Source: Poa pratensis
Taxonomy: Eukaryota; Streptophyta; Magnoliopsida; Poales; Poaceae
Assembly (NCBI GenBank): GCA_947311845.1
Contig: CAMZMU010000027.1
Location: 50,727,058-50,791,057, forward strand
Direction: 5' to 3'
Length of the DNA: 64,000 nt
Below are positions 29,428 to 40,132 of this stretch, piece by piece. The position numbers and the translations under genes were made by a program. Below the pieces are notes generated by a model that saw nothing but the letters and a program-made list of their open reading frames with translations, was not told the DNA's origin and did no database searches. The first letter of the stretch is position 1; each line of letters starts with the position of its first letter.

Positions 29428-31851
29428 TCATAACATGTACGCAGGGTGCTCATCCTCGTCATCGCACGCCGTAAGAGCTTTGGAGATGTCATCCATGGTC
29501 GGCCTGTTGCTCTTCTCCTCCATGCATGACAAGGAGATCTTCACCATTTCCATGGCCTGCCGAGGGTTGAACTGCCCATTCAGCCGACTATCCACCAACG
29601 ACCCAATGTCTCCACTCGCCACCACCTGCTTCAGCGCCTGCGCGATCTGCCCCATCTCCAGCCGCTCCTCGCCGTCCGCGGTCGTCTGGTCGGATATCCA
29701 GGTCCCGATGACGATCTCTAGCAGCACAATTCCGTAGCTGTACACGTCGACCTTGGCGTCCACGGGCAGGCCGAGCGCCCACTCCGGCGCCATGTACCCC
29801 GTGGTGCCCCTCATGTGCGATAGCTGCACGGCGCCGTCGGCCGCGGCGTCCCTCCCGGACAGCTTGGCCAGCCCGAAGTCGGCGATTTTGGCGTCGAGGT
29901 CCCGGGTGAGGAGGATGTTCTCCGGTTTGACGTCGCAGTGGATGACCCACTCGAGGCACTCGTGGTGGAGGTAGGCCAGGCCCCTGGCGGCGCCGAGCGC
30001 GATCTTGAACCGCTCGGTCCACGCGAGCGACCTGCCGATGTCGGTGCCGAAGAGGTGCCTGTCCAGCGACTCGTTCTCCACGTACTCGTACACCAGCATC
30101 CTGTGCTTGCCCTCGGAGCAGAACCCCCAGATCCTCACCAGGTTGATGTGGTTGATCCTCCCGAACACGGTCACCTCCGCCCAGAACTCCTCCTCGCCCT
30201 GCACCTGTACTTCCGTCAGCTTCTTCACCGCCACCACCGTGCCCTTGTCCAGCACGCCGCGGTAGACCACGCCGGAGCCGCCACGGCCGAGCTCCTCCTT
30301 GAAGTTGCCCGTCGCGCTCTTGAGGTCCCGGTACGAGAACCTCCTGAACTGGGACGCCATGACCAGTCTGTAACCTGCCTGCAGCGAGCTGGGTATGCTC
30401 TGATGGCTGGACAGGAACCACCACGCTGCCGCAACGAACAGAAACTCGAGAAACCCCAGCACCCCGGCGAACGCAAAGAAGTAGGTCCACTTTGGGCCGC
30501 TGCCGGATCTCCCGTACGTGTCCGCGTATCCTGGGATGATGTCAGGACTAGAGCCGTTCCGCTTGCAGGCGAGGCCCGCGGCGGATACCAATGGCAACGT
30601 CGAGGCGTTAACCTTGCTAGGCACCTTGAGGTAGAAGCTCCCGGGGAAGAAGGAGGACGTGTATCCGTTAAACAGGACGCCTTTCGGGTAGCAATTGCCC
30701 ACGCCATCCATTCTGTAGGAGAAGCCGGCGCAGGAGCATATCTTCAGGCAGAGGTTCATGCAGTCCTCGAAGGTGACTGACTTGTTGAACCCGAGATCGT
30801 AGCCGTAGAAGTCGGTGTATGCCAACTTGACGAAAGTGTATTGCTCCGGCACTCCTTGGCTGCAGTTGGTGCCGTAGGCGGGGAGGCTGAACGTCGGCTT
30901 GCAGCCTTTTCTCCAGTCTCGGCGGTCGGCCATCTCGTACCCCGGCACGCACGAGCATCGGAGGGACGGCTGGTACACGCAGAGGGCGTTCTTGCCGCAC
31001 AGCCCGTGCACAGAGCACGGCTGCTTGAGCGCCACCCACGTGACCATCCAGCCGCCGGTCGCGTTCACGAGGCTATAGAGTCTCAAGTTGCCGTCCTTCT
31101 CGATCGTCAGCCGTCTCTTGACGCCGGGGACGCCCAGGTCGGAGGCCCGGAAGCGCAGTTTGTCGCTGGAGAGGAATGTTCCCATGTCGTCGAGGACGCC
31201 GATCCGCGAGCTGTTGTAGTTTGTCCGTTTGCTCCCCCAAATACCTAGGTCGGGGTCCGGCCAGTAGATGCTCGCGATCTCCGGGCCGTCGTACAGGAGC
31301 CGCAGCACGTTATCGTTGTCGTAGTAGAGGGTGTAGTAGCCGGCCACCAGCTTCGTGTCTTTTGACATCACCTGCGACGGGAGCAGGGTGTCCGTTGGCC
31401 AGTGGAAGCTCTGCCACAAGGCGCGGCCGGTGGAAGGATCCGCGATGACAAGGTTGCCGGTGTCGTTGAGGGAGATGGTGAGGCGCTTGTTGCCGCCCGT
31501 CTTGGTATCCCAGACAGTGGTCCCGTTGGCGTCGACGAGGGACAGCTTACCATCGCGGCTGAACGAGACCCTGGAAAACCGGCCGTTCACGGGGGCGCCG
31601 GGGTTTGCCGACCAGACGGCGGTCTTGTTCTTGGTGGCGGTGAACCAGATGGAGAAGTAGAAGGCATTGTCGCCGGCTTGGAGGAAGCCGCAGGAGAAGG
31701 TGGCGTCCGGTGACACGAGGAAGGGCCTCGCGTGGTCTTCCACTGACAGGGATGACCCGGCGCCCAGTGTGTGTTCCGCAGATGCACAGGGGTGCAGCAG
31801 AAGATATGAGATCAGTGGAAGGAGGGCTAGATTGGTGAGTCTAACCATCAT
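29428..31851 (-). CDS. G-type lectin S-receptor-like serine/threonine kinase
   Basis: Intronless gene for 807 residues. The start is the first ATG in frame, at 31851 (MMVRLTN). Upstream open codons lack an ATG, and a TATAAAT box lies 50 bp before it. Order: signal peptide (about 1-25), bulb-lectin domain (26-145), S-locus glycoprotein region, EGF-like Cys cluster (279-317), PAN/apple domain (330-415), transmembrane segment (455-480), kinase domain (521-795). Kinase motifs: GRGGSGVV loop (522-529), Lys in VAVKK (543), HCDVKPEN catalytic loop (638-645), DFG (658-660), APE (688-690). HCD replaces HRD, so it is a non-RD kinase, a class linked to immune receptors. It is most like the ZmPK1 type. 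It should sit in the plasma membrane and sense an extracellular, possibly carbohydrate, ligand. The frame is complete and looks functional. Confidence 0.93.
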   Translation of the reverse strand: MMVRLTNLALLPLISYLLLHPCASAEHTLGAGSSLSVEDHARPFLVSPDATFSCGFLQAGDNAFYFSIWFTATKNKTAVWSANPGAPVNGRFSRVSFSRDGKLSLVDANGTTVWDTKTGGNKRLTISLNDTGNLVIADPSTGRALWQSFHWPTDTLLPSQVMSKDTKLVAGYYTLYYDNDNVLRLLYDGPEIASIYWPDPDLGIWGSKRTNYNSSRIGVLDDMGTFLSSDKLRFRASDLGVPGVKRRLTIEKDGNLRLYSLVNATGGWMVTWVALKQPCSVHGLCGKNALCVYQPSLRCSCVPGYEMADRRDWRKGCKPTFSLPAYGTNCSQGVPEQYTFVKLAYTDFYGYDLGFNKSVTFEDCMNLCLKICSCAGFSYRMDGVGNCYPKGVLFNGYTSSFFPGSFYLKVPSKVNASTLPLVSAAGLACKRNGSSPDIIPGYADTYGRSGSGPKWTYFFAFAGVLGFLEFLFVAAAWWFLSSHQSIPSSLQAGYRLVMASQFRRFSYRDLKSATGNFKEELGRGGSGVVYRGVLDKGTVVAVKKLTEVQVQGEEEFWAEVTVFGRINHINLVRIWGFCSEGKHRMLVYEYVENESLDRHLFGTDIGRSLAWTERFKIALGAARGLAYLHHECLEWVIHCDVKPENILLTRDLDAKIADFGLAKLSGRDAAADGAVQLSHMRGTTGYMAPEWALGLPVDAKVDVYSYGIVLLEIVIGTWISDQTTADGEERLEMGQIAQALKQVVASGDIGSLVDSRLNGQFNPRQAMEMVKISLSCMEEKSNRPTMDDISKALTACDDEDEHPAYML

Positions 31852-31900
31852 GAATGCTGTTGCGATCACTGTGAGTCCTTTTAGTTGAGCACGTACTACT

Positions 31901-31907
31901 ATTTATA
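31901..31907 (-). promoter_or_regulatory. TATA box of the receptor kinase gene
   Basis: TATAAAT on the minus strand, 50 bp upstream of the ATG at 31851, which supports that start and implies a short leader. Confidence 0.65.
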
Positions 31908-34000
31908 TTGTAGTTAAGCCAGGTTACTGGTGTCCTTCCAAAATTAATTCCATTTCATTGCTAGCTGTGATGTGACAACTCCGTTGACCCAACAAGGTTT
32001 ATGCAAAACACTAGTATGTATGTTCATATTTGCATCAAAATACATCAAGTTTGGAGGAACTTCAGAGGAGTTGACCTACGGGCTATATGATTCGTTTTTG
32101 TCTAAGTTCACTGTCAAGCTATTAGGAGATGCCAATGCCTGATTGAATCGGCCGGCAACACAAGGTTGCTGGTGACAAGCTGGCGCACTATATTCCTTCA
32201 GCTCTTATTCAAGAACATTCAGTGACGAGGTAGAATTATTTAACAAGCTTAAATTGCTATTGTGTTCATCTATGACGCATATACATATGGAAATCATATA
32301 TATATGTATGTTGGTTTGCCGGTTGCACATGCGTACAATTGGTTAATTAGCAGCCTGACTGACGCTGACAGTGATACATGAATATCAAGGATTATCAATC
32401 AGGCTGCTAGTTGGCGTTCATGATGGTATCGTCACTGGTGTTGTATTAATCAACACGAGATATATGTAGCATCGCGATGCTTGCTGGAAGTTTCATGCTA
32501 TAGATATAGTGCTTGGTTCTGCCGTAGAAAAAAACCTAAGATGTGTTATTTTAGGTCCATGGAGCTCCTTCTTATAGAGAAAATCGAAAAGGGAGTGAAC
32601 CTTTTGGTAGATACATCTCTTGTCAAAGGTCCACGGTTGACTTAAGGCACGTGCTTACTTTGCAGAAAATTGACCTTTTCCTTTCTTACAAACGAAAAAA
32701 ACACATAAAATTCAAACTTTGCATATCAACAACATGTTGCCGGTGAGTAGTGTATGCCGACATCTTGAGATGAAGGCTTTTGTGGTGGTTGATCTGTATT
32801 ATGCAACCACATACGAAGGTTGATCTGTATTGTGGAAGGAGCTTCACCGGTTACACCAATGTCTTCGTGTGCCTCATTTATCTCTGTACCCGATCTCTTG
32901 AATTATACATTATCTTGTGATAGCGAAGTTTGAGGTTTCATATCTTACTATGTCATAATTGTTCTCTTATCAAGCATAAGTTATTGTTGCGCATAGACGG
33001 ACCTTGTGATTTAAGTTTTGTGCTTGATAAATCAACTTTAGTTTTATTTTGTATTTAAACTAAACCATAATTATTTTAAGTCGCCAATTCACCCTCTCTA
33101 TGCGAAATTAATGTCTTTTCAATTACCAACCCAATAATGACGGATTTTCTTGAAAAGCGGTAGTGATGAAGTCACTCATGTATTTATAGTTATGAATATA
33201 GTAATATAAAGTTACCGATATGTTTAGGGTATAGTTACCAACCACAAATATACCTATAGTTATATATAAAGGTATCTAGTATAGAGTTAACTAAGTGTTT
33301 ACACTATAATCATCTTCAGCAACTCGATTTAGTTACCACTGTTTAGGTAAGGTAGTAGTTATCGACACATTACTTATGGAGTTACTTAGTTTTTTGTGAT
33401 TTGGCTACCACCACGGAATTGACGTGGTTACCCCGCTCTTGGCAATAGTCACGGACTCAGTACTTGTTGAGTTATCCATCTATGTTATTATATTGTTGTA
33501 AAATTGATATAGTTACCAATCTAATACATATGATGGAGTTTTCCAGGTGTTTTAATGAATAGTTGCCCACTTGTTCACCATTAAATTACGATTCAAAAGT
33601 GGTAACTCGCTTATAAAAGGTAGTAACTGATACCCGTAGAAGCGATAGCCTTCAGTAGCTACCTGCAATGATAAGTAAACGGGGTTAGGTTGAGCCTCCA
33701 AGTGCAGAGTATGTAGTAAGTGGAAGACATGTTTTCTCCATGAGGGTGACTCGAGGGTTTAATATCGAACTCTCGGGAATCAGTACTGAAAGGTTTATCT
33801 TCCTATCCTTCTTTTGGTTACCTACAAAACAAAGTTAAATATTTTGGTCCTCAACCTCACATGTGGTTGTCAATCACAAGGTGTAAGAATGATATCAAGA
33901 TAGTATGTGATGCAAACAAGAAATAAGGGATTATTGCTTCTGTGCCCTGGTTCTCTCTAGTTTATTTGTTTGTGCCATGCCCGCGTACGCTCGCACATGG
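31908..34000. other. Intergenic stretch upstream of the receptor kinase
   Basis: No gene supported. At 33150-33660 the sequence is peppered with GTTACC/GTTAC and reverse-complement words (AGTTACC, GGTAACT), giving a diffuse repeat pattern without a clear period. Otherwise AT-rich and unclassified. Confidence 0.4.
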
Positions 34001-34594
34001 CCCGCGGCTGGTAAAGATAGCCGTTTCCGCCCTTTGACCGTTAACAAACCTGTTACATGTGGGCCCAGCGAAGTGCATGCTCCCCGTCCCACTTAAAGCT
34101 TACAAGTGGGGCCAGCGGCGGAGGAGTGCTTGCATGCAGCCGTACGTGCGCGTCCATGCGACCATGCCTGTGCTCGCCGTCCCCAAATTTGTGTCGCGCC
34201 TTCAATGGCGTACCCCCTGGCCGGCAAAAAGCTGCCTCGCCGCCTACACTGCCGGCCCGGCCGCGCATCTGCTCCGCCGTCCTCGCGTCTCTCTTGCCTA
34301 CTCTGTCTTGCTGCAAACTGAGCAGTCTGGAGCCGAATCAATGCCCGGTCGCCATTACTGCCGTCTAGACCGCGACGCCGTCTAGACGTCCTCGCCCAGT
34401 CCCGGTCGCAGATGGCTTTAAAAGGAGCCATCTCCTTGCCCATTGCGCTCACAAATCCCCTCTTCCTCTCCTAGACACCCTCGCCCAGTCCCTTATCTCT
34501 CATAGCTCGTGGTGATGGCAGCTCCACTCCCAGCTCGAACCGCCGCCACCACGTCCGCTATCCTTGGTTTCTTGAGGCTAGCGAGGGAAGCGGC

Positions 34595-35032
34595 ATGGGG
34601 CGTGGGCGTGGGCGTGCGCGTACTCCTCCAAGTTCGAGCAGGATTCGTGCAAGCTGGGAGATTGCACGATCCGGGGAGTGTCCAAGGGGCAGGCGCAGGG
34701 GCAGAGGCAGGGGCAGGGCCATTGCTCCTGATCCCATTCCCTTCATCGATCTGTCCGATGAGGACGGCCCGGGTATGGACTGGACCATGGCCTAGAAGGA
34801 CGAGGTCACGGAGGTCCTGGACCCGGGTATGGCATGGGCCATGGCCGACCATAAAGCCACGGAGCTGGCCAAACATTCCGCCGCCGAGCAGCAACGGCTC
34901 AAGAGGAAGAAGAAGGGCATGTGGTCGCCTTCGAACAGCAACGCCCCAATGGAGGTCGATGCCAAGGGCAAGGGCAGGGGCAAGGGCAAGGCCGAGTCGG
35001 TGGAGGTTTTCGATGACGAGGACGAGTGGTAG
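34595..35032 (+). pseudogene. Decayed GR-rich (RGRG repeat) protein gene with an acidic tail
   Basis: One frame from the ATG at 34595 encodes MGRGRGRART, a linker, a second RGRRRGRGRGR block and an acidic segment (FIDLSDEDG). It is broken by a TAG at 34794-34796 and continues in the same frame through KRKKKG and KGKGRGKGK blocks to a stop after VFDDEDEW. An upstream ATG at 34515 opens a different frame (MAAPLPARTAA), so the original N-terminus may be frameshifted too. A TTTAAAAGG box at about 34415 is a possible promoter. GR-repeat arms echo the B3 gene at 4240-4872, but no B3 domain is present. Likely an element-borne gene; function unknown. Confidence 0.5.
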
Positions 35033-35206
35033 TCCATTTTAGTTATTAGTTGCTTTATTAAGGGCAAGTGCCAATTTAGTTATTAGTTGTTGATCTATTT
35101 TATAATTCTGTACTAACATGAAATTTGGCAAGGCCTTGTGCTTGACGTTTCCAATTGTGTGTGTAAATCCCCATTTGGTGTGCCAAAATCTACTTCAGTT
35201 TGCAAA
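35033..35206 (+). other. 3' flank of the GR-rich pseudogene
   Basis: Includes a short direct repeat (CAATTTAGTTATTAGTTG-like, twice near 35037-35090). No gene. Confidence 0.4.
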
Positions 35207-35498
35207 TTTTGCTTAGAAATGGGGCCGTTTACCCTACCTTTGGAGCTCATTTGAAAGACATTTTTCAGCGAGTCCACCATTTTTGCTTAGAAATGGGGCC
35301 GTTTACCCTACCTTTAGAGCTCATTTGAAAGACATTTTTCAGCGAGTCCACTATTTTTGCGTAGAAATGGGGCCGTTTACCCTACCTTTGGAGCTCATTT
35401 GAAACACATTTTTCAGCGAGTCCACCATTTTTGCTTACAAATGGAGCCGTTTACCCTACCTTTGTAGCTCATTTGAAACACATTTTTCAGCGAGTCCA
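35207..35498. repeat. Four tandem copies of a 74-bp unit
   Basis: Units start at 35207, 35281, 35355 and 35429. Each begins TTTTGCTTAG-like and contains GGGGCCGTTTACCCTACCTTT and TTTTTCAGCGAGTCCA; only a few substitutions separate them. Contiguous, without spacers. Confidence 0.95.
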
Positions 35499-35829
35499 AG
35501 CTCATTTGAAAATTTATATGGATTCAAAATCCCCATTGGGTGTGCCAAAATCCCCATTTTGTGTCACTCAGGCAAATGGGGGTGGGCGAGCCAAAATCCC
35601 CATTGGGTACGCCGTGGTCCACTCGTCAGTGGGTAAAGCCCTAGTCCTACGCACGCGTCCAATCAGATCGCTGAATGAGCTTCTCGCGGATCGCCCCGAG
35701 TCTGCCTGCAGATTCCTTCTAGAGGAACGATCGGACGGCTACAGTTCAACGCTAGGGTTAGTTCGACGGTTATTATTCAAATGGGGTTTGGAGGCACTCA
35801 ACGGGGTTTTGAAAAGTTTGATAAAGTGT
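35499..35829. other. Spacer between tandem arrays
   Basis: CCCCATTGGGTGTGCC-like words recur at about 35530 and 35595. The 139-residue frame across this region is built from repeat sequence and is not supported as a gene. Confidence 0.4.
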
Positions 35830-37015
35830 CCAAGCTTCATTTTGAAGTGACTAAGAAGGATCGAGTCTTCGTTTTTCAAATTTCATGTTTTATACTTGTT
35901 TAAATGTCAGTCAACGTTAAGTTGACCGAAATTTGAAATGAGTTTCAAATATTAAAAAAAAATCAAAAAATAGAAAATCCTACGCACATAGTCGTATTAT
36001 GTCATATACTAATGATTCAAGCTGACAAACAATGTCTATACACATTCAGATGAAAAATGCATGTATCTAAGTGATATCCTCGTACTATGTCGTATGAACT
36101 CGAGGTTCAAATGAGCTTCAAATATTAAAAAAAATCATAAAAGGAAAATCCTGCGCACATAGTCGTCTTATGTCATATACTAACGATTCAAGTTGATAAA
36201 CATCATCTATAAACATTTCATATGAGAAATGCATGTATCTAAGGCGATATCTCAGACTATGTCCTATGATTTCTAGGGTGAAGAGAAGTGTTTTGGATTT
36301 CCAACATAAAATGTTCAAACACCTCACAAAGTTTCATTTGGAGTGACTAAGAAGGATCCATGCTTAGTTTTCCATTTTCAAGTTTTAAACTTGTTTAAAT
36401 GTAGGTCAACGTTAAGTTGACTGAAATTTGAAACGAGCTTCAAATATTAAAACAAAATCAAAAAATGGAAAATCCTGCGCACATAGTCGTATTATGTCAT
36501 ATACTAATGATTCAAGCTGACAAACAATGTCTATACACATTCAGATGAAAAATGCATGTATCTAAGTGATATCCTCGAACTATGTCGTATGAACTCGAGG
36601 TTCAAATGAGCTTCAAATATTCAAAAAATCAAAAAAAGGAAAATCCTGCGCACATAGTCGTCTTATGTCATATACTAACGATTAAAGTTGATAAACATCA
36701 TCTATAAACATTTCATATGAGAAATGCATGTATCTAAGGCGATATCTCAGACTATGTCCTATGATTTCTAGGGTGAAGAGAAGGGGTTTTGGATTTCCAA
36801 CATTAAATGTTCAAACACCTCACAAAGTTTCATTTTGGAGTGACTAAGAAGGATCATGCTTAGTTTTCCATTTTCATGTTTTAAACTTGTTTAAATGTAG
36901 GTCAACGTTAAGTTGACTGAAATTTGAAATGAGCTTCAAATATTAAAAAAAATCAAAAAAAGGAAAATCCTGCGCACATAGTCGTTTTATGTCATATACT
37001 AACGATTCAAGTTGA
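35830..37015. repeat. Tandem array with a period of about 496 bp and internal 171-bp subrepeats
   Basis: The landmark GTGACTAAGAAGGATC occurs at 35847, 36343 and 36840. Within each unit CGCACATAGTCGT occurs twice, 171 bp apart (35983 and 36154; 36478 and 36649; then 36973). About 2.4 copies. AT-rich, non-coding, strongly conserved. Arrays of this sort occur inside large Triticeae DNA transposons, but termini were not identified. Confidence 0.9.
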
Positions 37016-37633
37016 TAAACAAGGTCTACACACGCTCAGATCGCGTAATTACACAGAGCGCGCATTGTGGGTGCCGTTCACGTCCAGTTCATCTCCAGAT
37101 CGCGCTTGGTGTGTTGACACGGATGCACAAACGCATATTTGCACGTAAACAAAAAGTTAATCGCGTCAGTTCTCGCAAAAAATGCTTCTGCTACGTGTAG
37201 ATGTCTCGCAACGTCTCCAACTGCATTCAATTTGACCAGAACGACGACGCACATCAACTGTTCGACAATTGTACTCGACACGTCAAGGGGCACCAGATGA
37301 CGTGGTGAACATTTACAGGCATGTCAGTTCGACTAGACGTGAAACGCGGTCACACGATGTCATCATTGCGAATATAATCTCTAAATTGAGTTGTCATTTC
37401 ACACTGCGTTGGCAAGAAAACGAAGCGATCCGCCTGCCGCCTGTTCGGTGCCCCAAGCGGTTATCGATCTACGCGCCGGCAGCAGTGAATTCATCACTAT
37501 CCCTTCATCACACATAAAAACCCCAATCCCATTGCATTGCGTTCACTCGGTTCTCTCTTCTCGACATTGCCACTGTGCAGTTCTTCTTTCTTCTCTCCAT
37601 CCCGAAAAAACCCCAACCACCCCCTTCCCTGCA

Positions 37634-38088
37634 ATAGATCCGTGGTGGCAGAACGAAGCCATCCCGAGCGACTCCGACGGCGAGGGGAACCCGATCTCGT
37701 GGTGGGAAGAGGGCCACGGGCATTGGCAGGAGAACGCCGGCTCCGACGACGACGGCGAGGGCGACGACAACAACCAGGGGGAGGACGGCGACTCCGACCC
37801 CGACTCTAACCCCGACTCCGACGACAACGACGAGTCCGAGGAGGAGGACTCGGACCCGGAGTTGGAGCCGCAGGACGGCAACGACTCCGACTCCGACGAC
37901 GATGAGGAGGAGGAGGACGACCAGGAGAAGGAGGAGGACGACGAGGTGGAGGAGGGGAGGAGCCTCCACAGGAGGAGGATGAGGACGAGGAGGACAGCGA
38001 CGACGGCCACGACGGCCACGACTCCGACTCCGACGACTCCGACGACGACGGCGACGAACCGCCAGCCCAGAGGTGGCGCATGCAGTAG
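37634..38088 (+). pseudogene. Decayed acidic protein gene
   Basis: A frame reading DPWWQNEAIPSDSDGEG, then WWEEGHGHW, then long Asp/Ser/Glu runs. At the natural start position an ATA (37634-37636) stands where an ATG would fit, and no upstream ATG serves the frame. Near 37955 the acidic character moves to another frame, which continues EEPPQEEDEDEEDSDD and ends PAQRWRMQ with a stop at 38086-38088. So one frameshift and a lost start. Probably an element-borne acidic protein, comparable with 19956-20465. Confidence 0.5.
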
Positions 38089-38169
38089 CAGTGCATTAGT
38101 TGCACTGCTACTGATTAGTAGTAGTATTAGGCCGCCGCCGGCGTAGTAGCAGTGCATAAAGCACTGCTA

Positions 38170-38605
38170 ATCTTGTCTTATCTTTTCTAAAACCGCAGGA
38201 ATCTTTTGTAATCAATGTTAATAGTAATTATGAATCATAATTTCAGTGTTAATCTTGTCTAATCAGTTTCAGTTTCAGTGTTAGTTGTAATCAGTTTCAG
38301 TGTTAACGCGTAATTTCTAATCATAATTTCAGTGTTAATCTTGTCTATTCAGTTTCAGTTTCAGTGTTAATTGTAATCAGTTTCAGTGTTAACGACGTAC
38401 TAACCAACTCACTAAACAATGACTCGTTTCCTAATCAGTTAATTCAGTTTTAACACGGGTTAATTTCAGTTTCAGTTTCCAGTGAATATGAATAATAATT
38501 TCAGTTTAATTTCAGTGCTAATGACGTACTAATCAACTCACTAAACAATGACTCGTTTTCTAATCAGTTAATTCAGTGTTAACAACATGTTAATCTTGGA
38601 GCCGA
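38170..38605. repeat. Degenerate repeats of CAGTTTCAGTGTTA
   Basis: CAGTTTCAGTGTTAA-like words recur at least eight times, and a longer unit (CTAATCAACTCACTAAACAATGACTCGTTT-type) occurs twice, near 38400 and 38527. The array is cut at 38609 by the LTR retrotransposon. Confidence 0.75.
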
Positions 38606-38609
38606 GACC

Positions 38610-40022
38610 TGATACGTCTCTAACGTATCTATAATTTCTGATGTTCCATGCTTATATTATGCAATTGCTACATGTTTTATATACACTTTATATCATTTTT
38701 ATGCATTTTCCGGGACTAACCTATTAACAAGATGCCACAGTGCCAGTTCCAGTTTTCTGCTGTTTTTGGTTCCAGAAAAGTTGTTCTGCGAATATTCTCG
38801 GAATTGCACGAAACAAAGACCAAAGTCCCTATTTTTCCAACACGTAAACGGAGTCCGAAGGAGAGACGAAGGGGGGCACCGAGGTGCCCACACCCCCTCC
38901 TCGCGCGGGTGGGCCCTAGGGCGCGGCGCCAGGGGGTGTGGAGCCCTCGGGCCTCCACCGACGCCGCCCCTTCGCCTATATATTGCCCCCGACACGAAAA
39001 CCCTAAAATATCCTATCATATTCCACGAAGAGTTCCGCAGCGCCGCTGCCATCGACGGCAAGTTTTGGGGATAGAAGTCTCTATTCCGGCACGCCGCCGG
39101 GATGGGGAAGTGCCCCCGGAGCCATCTCCATCGACTCCATCGCCATCTCCAGCGCCGCCGCCGCGCCGTGGCTGTAGCGGGCCGCCGTCTCCTCTCCGGG
39201 CTGCACCTCTTCATCAACCTCTCCATCAAGCGTGCTCACCATGACCAGGTGTGAGTAGTCGCCCCCGAGGCTGAGGGCTCTACCGGTAGCTATGTGGTTT
39301 ACCTCTCTCTCCCATGGTGTGATCTTTATATGATCATGAGTATTGCTAGTATCGCTGAATTCATATGTAATGTTTATGCTACTCAAGTGATTTTATCTAG
39401 TTCCCGGAGTCATTGTGACAACACGGTATCAAGGTGACAGTGTGGGTATTTGTGTGTGACTCTATGAATAATTTAGATATTTATCATGGCTTATTCTTGG
39501 GAATTGTGGTGTTTGTTTACTCAGACTTTGAGGAGTGCTTTTGCAGCCCTACGCATAGTACTCTTGTGTCAACAAGAAGGAAAATAATCCCGAGTAGCAC
39601 TTACTTGCGTTCAGTTGTGCTAACATGTTGAGAGATACCACTAGTGAAAGTATGATCCCTAGGCCTTGTTTCTAAGCATTGAAACACCGTTTACAACAAG
39701 TTCTGCTACATGTTTGCTTGCTGCCATTTTTATTTCAAATTGCAATTACTACTTATAATCATCCATATTACTTGTATTTCACTATCTCTTCGCCGAACTA
39801 GTGCACCTATACATCTGATAAGTGTATTGGGTGTGTTGGGGACACAAGAGACTTCTTGTATATTAATTGCAGGGTTGCTTGAGAGGGATATCTTTGACCT
39901 CTACCTCCCCGAGTTCGATAAACCTTGGGTGATTCACTTAAGGGAAACTTGTTGCTGTTCTACAAACCTCTGCTCTTGGAGCCCAACACTGTCTACAAGA
40001 ATATAAGCGTGCGTAGACATCA
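38610..40022 (+). repeat. 5' LTR (1413 bp)
   Basis: Starts TGATACGTCTCTAACGTATC and ends GTAGACATCA, giving TG...CA ends. TATATAT at 38977-38983 followed by CGAAAACCCTAAA marks the promoter. The primer site starts 11 bp downstream of the end. Confidence 0.85.
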
Positions 40023-40032
40023 AGCTATTTTC

Positions 40033-40050
40033 TGGCGCCGTTGCCGGGGA
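40033..40050 (+). other. Primer-binding site, tRNA-Asp type
   Basis: TGGCGCCGTTGCCGGGGA, complementary to the 3' end of tRNA-Asp(GUC). Confidence 0.85.
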
Positions 40051-40132
40051 GGTAAGTGTTGGAAGGTATCTCCTTTAGATTCTGCAATTATTTCTTTTTG
40101 TTTCTTATTTTTATTTTCACTAGTTAGGCTTA

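Noticed and set aside
29588..30490. 300-residue Arg/Gly-rich ORF
   Set aside because: Alternate frame of the receptor kinase gene; codon usage and composition fit the kinase frame.
34509..35042. 177-residue ORF MAAPLPARTAA...
   Set aside because: Runs out of frame with the GR/acidic frame that has clear biased composition; kept only as a possible original N-terminus.
35207..35498. CRISPR array
   Set aside because: Units are contiguous 74-bp tandem repeats without spacers in a plant genome.
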